Of a DNA stretch of 64,000 nt, positions 45,635 through 52,006 are shown piece after piece (the first letter of the stretch is position 1; each line of letters begins with the position of its first letter). This DNA comes from Chromatium okenii (GTDB taxonomy: Bacteria; Pseudomonadota; Gammaproteobacteria; Chromatiales; Chromatiaceae): contig NZ_NRRQ01000001.1 of assembly GCF_016583745.1 (NCBI RefSeq), positions 62,001-126,000 on the forward strand, in the 5' to 3' direction. The notes beneath the pieces were generated by a model. The model had not been told where the DNA came from. It made no database searches and worked only from the letters and a program-made list of their open reading frames with translations. Both the position numbers and the translations under genes were made by a program.

Positions 45635-46714
45635 ATGACCAGTCGCACCAGTTTATTTTTAGTTGTTAGTCTCTTTGTTATTAGCAGTAACGGGATTTTT
45701 GTTTGGATAAACTATCAAGCAGAACGGAGTCGCTTTCAATCGTTTTTAGAAGAAAAATCGCAATATCTTGGCAGATTATTTGAAGCGACGTTAGAAGATA
45801 CTGCATTGCGAATGCAACAAACGGCTGCATATATTGCTTCAGTTCCTGAAATACAACAGACCTTTTATGCAGGTCGTCAAGCAGTGATAGCAGAGGGTGG
45901 TGGCGGTGGTGGAATGCAGGCGCAATTAGCACGTTGTAAATTGTTAATGCTGGTATCTAATCCTTGGGAAGAATTGCAACGGCTATATGATACCCGTCAA
46001 CTGCATTTCCAATTCGGTACTGCCGCTACTTCATTTTTGCGCGTGGAACAGCCAGATGAATTTGGCGATGATCTTGCTGATGTCCGCTTTACGATTCAAG
46101 ATGCACTGCGTTTAGAAAAACCAACGCTTGGTTTTGAATGTGGGCGGGCACTGTGTGGTATTCGTGGTGTAGTGCCGGTAAAAATGAGTGATCCGGCTGC
46201 AACCGAAAAAGTATTACAAATTGGTGTATTAGAAGCGGGCACTTCTTATCAATCCTTATTGACGCTAGTTGAAAAATCTAGTCTGGCGCATTTTGCAGTG
46301 TTATTAACGCTTGATCATCTTCGTGAAACCATGTGGCCGCACCATCTCACAAATTATGTTGCTAATAATCCGGCAATTGATGGCTATTTAGTAGAAGCGA
46401 GTTTACATCAAAGAACGCATACACTCTTAAATGATGCGTGCGTACAAGCAATTGTGCATCATTTTAGCGTGAGTTGGTGTCATATTGATCAAAGCGATAT
46501 TGCTTTGGCAGCGTTTCCATTACGCGATTATCGCGGTCAAAATGATCTGAAAAGAGCGCCAGTAGGCGTCATTTTGAGTTGGTATGATGTTACCAATGAC
46601 ATTAAACAATTAAAACAAGACTTATACACCAATATCTTTTACGCTGTCGCTGTATTGATAGTGATTGAAATTTTACTGTTTTTTACATTTCGCACCATTA
46701 CGCGCAAATCCTAG
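45635..46714 (+). CDS. Membrane-anchored dCache-like sensor domain without output module
   Basis: This is a 359-aa protein with an N-terminal transmembrane helix (LFLVVSLFVISSNGIFVWI), a long periplasmic domain (about 30-330) of the dCache type, and a C-terminal helix (NIFYAVAVLIVIEILLFFTF) that ends the protein with FRTITRKS. The periplasmic part carries CGRALCGIRGVVPVK, a stretch seen in Cache sensors fused to kinases or diguanylate cyclases. No HAMP, kinase, GGDEF or methyl-accepting domain follows, so it is a bare sensor or has lost its output part. It follows the cupin by 6 bases. Confidence 0.7.
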   Translation: MTSRTSLFLVVSLFVISSNGIFVWINYQAERSRFQSFLEEKSQYLGRLFEATLEDTALRMQQTAAYIASVPEIQQTFYAGRQAVIAEGGGGGGMQAQLARCKLLMLVSNPWEELQRLYDTRQLHFQFGTAATSFLRVEQPDEFGDDLADVRFTIQDALRLEKPTLGFECGRALCGIRGVVPVKMSDPAATEKVLQIGVLEAGTSYQSLLTLVEKSSLAHFAVLLTLDHLRETMWPHHLTNYVANNPAIDGYLVEASLHQRTHTLLNDACVQAIVHHFSVSWCHIDQSDIALAAFPLRDYRGQNDLKRAPVGVILSWYDVTNDIKQLKQDLYTNIFYAVAVLIVIEILLFFTFRTITRKS

Positions 46715-46930
46715 TCACGCTGCGAGTGTATCGCTAACGCACTCTGATGATGGATTGCCTCCCTTGTAAAATGACCACATGACACCATTGCTATACAATG
46801 CTGGCTAAAGTGCGGTAGAGCAGTGATGCAGATAAAAAGCAGAGCCGCGCTATTGATTTATGCGCGGTTGTCACCATCTCCATAATCGTAAAAGATGGGT
46901 TGATGTGATTAACAACATGAGGATAAACGG

Positions 46931-47227
46931 ATGGCAATCAGTGTTCCGCTTGATAACGAAGGCTTTTTATTGAACCGCGACGATTGGAGTGAAGAGATCG
47001 CTATAGAACTGGTACGCAGCGATGATTTTGAGATGACAGAACAGGTGATGACATTCATTCGTGAAGCGCGGGCGATGTATGAAGAAGATGGCGTGGTGCC
47101 ACCAATTCGTATCTTTGCAAAAAAGCAAAAGGTATCAACCAAAGACCTGTATGACATTTTCAAAAAAGGACCGATGAAGCTCATTTGTAAGTGGGGCGGA
47201 TTACCAAAACCCACTGGGTGCGTGTAA
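46931..47227 (+). CDS. dsrC: DsrC-family sulfur carrier protein (both C-terminal cysteines)
   Basis: This is a 98-aa DsrC/TusE/RspA-family protein. The C-terminal swinging arm reads KLICKWGGLPKPTGCV: Cys 97 (penultimate) and Cys 86, ten residues apart, the pair that defines true DsrC and lets it form the trisulfide/disulfide used with dissimilatory sulfite reductase. TusE proteins have only the last Cys. It is shorter than many DsrC proteins (about 105-112). It stands alone, with GAGGA before the ATG and a terminator after it, not inside a dsr operon. It may be an extra DsrC copy with a regulatory or carrier role. Confidence 0.9.
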   Translation: MAISVPLDNEGFLLNRDDWSEEIAIELVRSDDFEMTEQVMTFIREARAMYEEDGVVPPIRIFAKKQKVSTKDLYDIFKKGPMKLICKWGGLPKPTGCV

Positions 47228-47246
47228 TTCGGTTAGGCAGATTTTA

Positions 47247-47293
47247 ATCCCGGTGCGGCAGAATAGCTTTCTCTTCATGCCGGGATATTTTTA
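47247..47293 (+). terminator. Probable terminator after dsrC
   Basis: ATCCCGG (47247-47253) pairs with CCGGGAT (47280-47286) across a 26-base loop and is followed by ATTTTT. It lies 20 bases after the dsrC stop. Confidence 0.6.
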
Positions 47294-47376
47294 ATTGAAT
47301 ACGCTGGGTTGTCAGAGTAACCGCTGACAATAACCATTAAATACGCAGTATTTTAACTATAATTAAAGAGCGGCTT

Positions 47377-47787
47377 TTGCCAGTATTCTTTACTAATCAG
47401 CGTCAAGGCTATCATTACCGCGATTTCCTATTTTCGCAAGATGGAAAAATAGCAAAAAGTGCCGGTATTGAATACCGCGAACGCCCCTTTTCTGCGATTG
47501 CCCGTCGCCGCTTTCATCTGTGGTTGGCGCTAGTGCTTTTTAGCACCGTTTTTGGAATTCCATTATTAGCTGCGGTCGGTTTACAGCAGTGGTTACTGTG
47601 GATTGTGATGCCTATTATTGGAATGGCGTATTGGTTACATCGGCGTATTCACGCTTGCCCACGCTGCGGTCGGGCGTCGCAACAACTCAAAACGCCACAC
47701 ATGGGCGCACCGGTGCTGTACTTGTGTTCACGTTGTCGCACGTTTTTTGCGCATGGAGAAATTGACGGCGGCTTACCTTGGAAGTGA
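47377..47787 (+). CDS. Hypothetical membrane protein with zinc-ribbon tail
   Basis: This is an unrecognised 136-aa protein. It has a charged N-terminal part (about 1-45), two adjacent transmembrane helices (LWLALVLFSTVFGIPLLAAVG and WLLWIVMPIIGMAYWL), then a cytoplasmic zinc-ribbon-like motif CPRCG...CSRC (about 93 and 118). The start is TTG at 47377 with AAAGAG upstream; no better start is seen. It lies between dsrC and ubiT on the same strand, but terminator and spacing suggest a separate transcript. No function is proposed. Confidence 0.6.
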   Translation: MPVFFTNQRQGYHYRDFLFSQDGKIAKSAGIEYRERPFSAIARRRFHLWLALVLFSTVFGIPLLAAVGLQQWLLWIVMPIIGMAYWLHRRIHACPRCGRASQQLKTPHMGAPVLYLCSRCRTFFAHGEIDGGLPWK

Positions 47788-48027
47788 CTGTTGATTAACC
47801 TTTTTTGTACAACATTTCACAATTAAAATACGCACTACTATTAAAAGTCTGCGCCATTTTTTAAGCACTGTGCTTCACAAAATTTCAGTTAAATCCGCAC
47901 CGTTAATACGGTGCTGCATGTAGTCGGAAGTGATTTTTCTGCCAATACTGTGGCAATCTGCTTGTCTTATTTGGCAAGAGTGTGGAAAATCCACCGCCAT
48001 CCTATGACATATCACGCGAGATCATCA

Positions 48028-48495
48028 ATGCTTACCCCGCAACAACTGTTATATCCGTTTACCTTGCCACTCCGATTGGTGCCGAGTGTCATGCACAGTC
48101 GTGCGTTGGCCGCCATTCTTAATCAAGTAATGAAAGATGCCATTTTAGAAGGTGATCTGGATTTTTTACAGGGACGGCAGGTTGCAATTGAAATTGATGA
48201 TCTTGGAGTGCGTTATTTATTGGGTTTGACGAATGGACGCATTCAAGGTCATGGCAATGAAGCGCCAGCAGATGCGACGATTGCAGGCGGAGTGCGGGAG
48301 TTTTTATTATTAGCAGCGCGGCGTGAAGACGCAGATACGCTCTTTTTTCAGCGGCGGTTGCGCATGTCTGGTGATACTGAATTGGGATTGTATTTGAAAA
48401 ACTTTTTTGATGCGTTTGAACCACCAGCGCGGTGGTTGCCATTAACGCAGGCATTAGAGCGGGTGGCAAGTTTACGGTTCCCGGGCGCTAAATAA
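48028..48495 (+). CDS. ubiT: UbiT, SCP2-domain factor for O2-independent ubiquinone synthesis
   Basis: This is a 155-aa SCP2 lipid-binding protein of the UbiT (YhbT) type. In E. coli UbiT, with UbiU and UbiV, supports ubiquinone synthesis without oxygen. The opening LLYPFTLPLRLVPSVMHSRALAAILNQVM and the core DADTLFFQRRLRMSGDTELGLYLKNFFDAFE are characteristic of the family. ATG at 48028 chosen; in-frame codons at 48004 and 47911 would add a doubtful extension. UbiU/UbiV are not in the window. It is convergent with the cytochrome operon, sharing the terminator at about 48530. Confidence 0.87.
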   Translation: MLTPQQLLYPFTLPLRLVPSVMHSRALAAILNQVMKDAILEGDLDFLQGRQVAIEIDDLGVRYLLGLTNGRIQGHGNEAPADATIAGGVREFLLLAARREDADTLFFQRRLRMSGDTELGLYLKNFFDAFEPPARWLPLTQALERVASLRFPGAK

Positions 48496-48520
48496 CTGTC
48501 TTTTATTCTGCTGTGTTAAT

Positions 48521-48566
48521 TAAAAAAAACCGCTGCTTATAGGACATAAGCAGCGGCTTTTTAATT
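48521..48566. terminator. Bidirectional terminator between ubiT and cytochrome b gene
   Basis: CCGCTGCTTAT (48530-48540) and ATAAGCAGCGG (48546-48556) form a perfect 11-bp stem with AGGAC loop, preceded by eight A's and followed by CTTTTTAATT. It serves both convergent genes. Confidence 0.92.
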
Positions 48567-48581
48567 GATGCAAAACGCGAT

Positions 48582-49235
48582 TTAGCGGATATTCTCCGGT
48601 TCATCGTTTTGCAAATAGGCTTCTTCTTCTGGAGTTAAATCTACTTCATCAAAACCGTTAATCATGGGCATCACATGCGATTTGAATGAATGACCTGTGG
48701 TGAGCATATACACATGAATCATCACAAACATCAGAATGGTAAATGCCGCTCCGGTGTGTACTAATGCTACTCCATCTAACCATAGCGTCGCATGGGGTAA
48801 ATCCCGCCAGACAAAGTAGAATAGATAAATCAAGCCCGATCCCCAAATTAAGGGAAAGAGCACGATTTTAAGCATTAAATACGTCAGGGCTTGCAGTGGA
48901 TTGTGTTTACGCCAAAATGCTTTGCGATAAGGGTGATGTTCGCCCTTAAAGATGCCGAGAATGTAAAAGCGCAACACGCCCCACATTCCTTTAACCGTAG
49001 GGATAAAATGTCGCCAGTGACGAGTAGTGAACAGCCAGAAAATACTGAATGCCCACAGCAATAACAAAGCAAAGGCGGCAAGGGTATGTAAGGTGACGGC
49101 GATTTCAAAATCTAGGAGATGATGAAAGCCATGAATGCCAAATCCGGTAATCATCAACAAGACAATTAACAGCATCTGTGACCAGTGCCAGAATCGTTCA
49201 AACAGCGTGAAAATTTTAACGCGCCGAATAGCCAT
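48582..49235 (-). CDS. Membrane cytochrome b (b561/hydrogenase-type) partner of octaheme cytochrome
   Basis: This is a 217-aa di-haem cytochrome b with four or five transmembrane helices. Haem-ligand histidines are visible in FERFWHWSQMLL, FGIHGFHHLL, TLHTLAAF and VHTGAAFTILMFVMIHVYMLTTGH, the pattern of the thiosulfate reductase/Ni-Fe hydrogenase cytochrome b family. It should oxidise quinol or reduce quinone and exchange electrons with the octaheme protein encoded just upstream (TAATG overlap). The C-terminal tail is acidic and soluble. The direction of electron flow cannot be told from sequence. Confidence 0.88.
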   Translation of the reverse strand: MAIRRVKIFTLFERFWHWSQMLLIVLLMITGFGIHGFHHLLDFEIAVTLHTLAAFALLLLWAFSIFWLFTTRHWRHFIPTVKGMWGVLRFYILGIFKGEHHPYRKAFWRKHNPLQALTYLMLKIVLFPLIWGSGLIYLFYFVWRDLPHATLWLDGVALVHTGAAFTILMFVMIHVYMLTTGHSFKSHVMPMINGFDEVDLTPEEEAYLQNDEPENIR

Positions 49236-50872
49236 TAGTGTTGTGCTCCTCTTGAGGAAAACAGGCGAATTAAGGCATGGCTAATGATGCCAATGAGAGT
49301 GCCCAATACCGCCAAGACTCCAATTAAATCTACCCATTGATTGCTATCACGTCCCGGCAAGTACAATCCTTCAACTCCTTGTAAACGTCCATCTTTTGCG
49401 TGACAACTTTCGCAAGAAAGAGAGTCTTCTTTTGGTGCAACCATGTGGGTAATGGGCCAATAGGAAAGCGTTTCTACAAAACCATATTGACCAGAATAAG
49501 GTAGCCCAAATTCTTTCATGCCATGCGCAATGGCTTTCCCCATATCATAATTGCCCCAATAAGAATCGCTGTCTTCACCCCATAAATGGGCATAAACCAA
49601 GGTGCCATTACCAATATCAGCCGGCAACCACGTCCGCATCTGTTTGAATGGCCAAATGCGCGAATGTCCGTCATCACGCGAGCCATTAAAATCATTCACG
49701 GCAACTGGTTTAGTGACATCAAACTTGGTATCAATGGTGGTGTAGTTCATTTGCCCATTAAACCAGCGATATAGCGGCACTAAATTCTCAGCATAAACGA
49801 AAGTGCCTTTAATGGATTTGTAGGTATAGCGATGTTCACCATTGCCTTGCGTATATCCATGCTCATGATAGCCTTCACCATTACGGGTGCGACCAGCGGT
49901 GCGCCAATCCCAATCGGTCATGGTCGCGACGCCACCGCGTGCGAATTCAGGAATATGGCAGGTTTGACATGCAACGCTGGAAATATGGTCATTGCGTTTG
50001 AATGCAGCAAGTGAATCAACCGGATGCGGTTTTAAGCCATGACAGGATTCACAAGTTGCTACATCGCGGCGTTGTCCCGGTTTTCCTGCGCCTTTATGGT
50101 CTTTCGCATCCATGCGATACCGACTGCCCGCCCAAACGTGTTGTTTGGTGACATGACAGGCAGTGCAAGCGAAATTCAAACCATCAATACCCATGTGTAC
50201 ATCTAATTGACGCGGTGGATTTTTTAATGCGGAAGATAAATCGCCATGTTTTACATTATCGCCACCACCGCCATTAAAATGACAGGCACCGCAATTGGCA
50301 CGTTGTGGCAAATCAACACTCTGTGCAACCAGTGATAAATCAATTGCTGGCTTGCCTTCAAACATCACAGAACAGGCGGGACTGCCGGCGCTGTTTGGCG
50401 TTTTATAATAGGTGCCAGTCGTATCGTGACAGACTAAACAATCAATGTTGGTTTCATCTTTGAAATCAAAATTTTCATCTTTCCAACCATATCCAGCATG
50501 GCATTGAGCGCACATGCCTTCATTGCCCCGCGCATTCGTACAAAAGTTATTGATGAGATGTTTTTTGCCGAGCATTTGTCCAGTGTCGGGATTGCGCCAT
50601 TCCCAAGTCCAATGGATGTTTTTCATAAAATGCTTGCCAGTTTCTGTATGGCAACTGAGGCAGGCTTTGGTCACTTCTGGTCCAGAAGCAAAGGGCTTTT
50701 TCAAGACCTCAAATTTCGTGTGATCGGCAGTGCCGCCCGTGAGCGGACCGGAAATTTGCACTGGCGCAGGCTGCACCGTTGCCGGTGGAGTCGGCCAATT
50801 ATCCGTTGCCATCAGTGCCGAGTGAATACATAACCCCATCAATAATAAAAGAATTTTTCCAAGCGGTCGCAT
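49235..50872 (-). CDS. Octaheme c-type cytochrome, tetrathionate reductase (OTR) family
   Basis: This is a 545-aa exported multihaem cytochrome. A signal peptide (RPLGKILLLLMGLCIHSALMA) is followed by eight CxxCH sites: CLSCH, CAQCH, CLVCH, CGACH, CTACH, CESCH, CQTCH and CESCH. A C-terminal transmembrane helix (LIGVLAVLGTLIGIISHALIRLF) anchors it. Octaheme tetrathionate reductases of this type reduce tetrathionate, nitrite or hydroxylamine in vitro; the physiological substrate is uncertain. The ATG at 50872 has a strong GGAGGG site; an upstream TTG is rejected. With the overlapping cytochrome b gene it forms a quinone-linked membrane module. Confidence 0.93.
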   Translation of the reverse strand: MRPLGKILLLLMGLCIHSALMATDNWPTPPATVQPAPVQISGPLTGGTADHTKFEVLKKPFASGPEVTKACLSCHTETGKHFMKNIHWTWEWRNPDTGQMLGKKHLINNFCTNARGNEGMCAQCHAGYGWKDENFDFKDETNIDCLVCHDTTGTYYKTPNSAGSPACSVMFEGKPAIDLSLVAQSVDLPQRANCGACHFNGGGGDNVKHGDLSSALKNPPRQLDVHMGIDGLNFACTACHVTKQHVWAGSRYRMDAKDHKGAGKPGQRRDVATCESCHGLKPHPVDSLAAFKRNDHISSVACQTCHIPEFARGGVATMTDWDWRTAGRTRNGEGYHEHGYTQGNGEHRYTYKSIKGTFVYAENLVPLYRWFNGQMNYTTIDTKFDVTKPVAVNDFNGSRDDGHSRIWPFKQMRTWLPADIGNGTLVYAHLWGEDSDSYWGNYDMGKAIAHGMKEFGLPYSGQYGFVETLSYWPITHMVAPKEDSLSCESCHAKDGRLQGVEGLYLPGRDSNQWVDLIGVLAVLGTLIGIISHALIRLFSSRGAQH

Positions 50873-51083
50873 AACGCCCTCCAAATTGTGCTGCTATAAC
50901 CTAGCGATGAAACACGCAGATGTGCAGCAGCATCCTGCGAGAAGTTCGTCACAGTTTCCATGACGTGCGGCAAGCGCGATGCGGAATGACAAGTGCAAAG
51001 ATCACTTGACGCGATGCAGCTTGATTCGGACACTTAGCACAGTTTGAAAATATCACTGAATACTTAGAAATTGGAGACATCAC

Positions 51084-51643
51084 GTGCTTGAACAAATTAC
51101 CGAACGCCTGTTGTATGCCAGCCGCTGGTTATTAGCGCCGATTTATTTGGGATTATCGTTTACCTTAATGGCGATAGGAATCAAGTTTTTTATGAAGTCT
51201 ATCACTTGCTCACGCATATCCTCACCATGAGTGAGTCGGATATGGTGCTGATCGTCTTGGCGCTTATTGATTTATCATTGGTTGCCAGTTTGGTCGTGAT
51301 GGTGATGTTTTCTGGGTATGAAAATTTCGTTTCTCGGATCGACGTGCGCGAGGGTGACGATCAATTGGATTGGTTGGGAAAACTTGATTCCAGCACCTTA
51401 AAATTGAAGGTGGCGGCATCCATCGTGGCGATTTCTTCCATTCATTTGTTGCAGGAATTTGTGAATGTCGTCAATGTGCCGAATGATAAACTGATGTGGT
51501 ATGTCATCATTCATTTAACCTTTGTGGTCTCGGCAGTTTTGATGGGCATTTTAGATCGCATTGCGTTTTCATCCCACCGCAGTCCCGATCACAATGTGGC
51601 TCCCACTATTGCAACAGCGCAACGTCCGCCGCATTCGCATTAA
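51084..51643 (+). pseudogene. yqhA: yqhA (UPF0114) with a frameshift in a T tract
   Basis: This encodes a YqhA-family membrane protein of unknown function. The first frame, from GTG 51084 (TTGGAG upstream), reads [20 protein letters not shown] through GIKFF. It then loses the family reading at a run of six T's (51185-51190), running to a TGA at 51228. The matching continuation [20 protein letters not shown] and the rest, including MVMFSGYENFVSRID and MWYVIIHLTFVVSAVLMGILDR, is in the +1-shifted frame to 51643. One extra T would restore an intact ~187-aa protein. It could be a real mutation, a slippery site or an assembly error. Confidence 0.85.
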
Positions 51644-51660
51644 CGAATCGCAGCGACATA

Positions 51661-51688
51661 AAAAAACGCCGCTTAATGCGGCGTTTTT
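51661..51688 (+). terminator. Rho-independent terminator after yqhA
   Basis: AAAAAACGCCGC-TTAAT-GCGGCGTTTTTT: GC stem of 6-7 bp flanked by A's and T's. It can act in both directions, for yqhA and the convergent DUF2892 gene. Confidence 0.92.
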
Positions 51689-51709
51689 TAATCTCACTGT
51701 ACGCAATGC

Positions 51710-51898
51710 TTATTTTTTATTGGTGTCCATATTCACCAACGTATAAGCAGGACAGGTGCGCAAATACGCAGTGCCAATCAACACCAATCCGACCAAACCA
51801 ATCAGGTTGTGATCGATCAGACCGAATAAAATCACTGCGATGCCCGCACCAAAACGCACATTCCGATCCATTTCACCGATATTTTTAGGCATATTCAT
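51710..51898 (-). CDS. DUF2892 (YgaP-like) inner-membrane protein
   Basis: This is a 62-aa protein of the DUF2892 family, as found fused to the rhodanese in YgaP or alone. The opening KNIGEMDRNVRFGAGIAVIL and the second helix IGLVGLVLIGTAYLRTCPAYTL are typical; the conserved Cys is in RTCPAY. Two transmembrane helices. Stand-alone versions are frequent near sulfur and persulfide genes. ATG at 51898 preferred, with 51913 and 51892 as alternatives. Confidence 0.87.
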   Translation of the reverse strand: MNMPKNIGEMDRNVRFGAGIAVILFGLIDHNLIGLVGLVLIGTAYLRTCPAYTLVNMDTNKK

Positions 51899-52006
51899 TC
51901 GTTTTAATCCCATTTAGAGTGAAGTAACAGTGATTGCGAACACGGCTGCAAACCGTGTGTCCGAAGTGTACGCGAATCTGGCGCTCAACTCCCTGACATT
52001 TGTGCA

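Noticed and set aside
46715-46930. Vegetative promoter before dsrC
   Set aside because: TATACAAT-like sequence at about 46791 is present, but no -35 element at a proper distance was found, so I do not annotate it.
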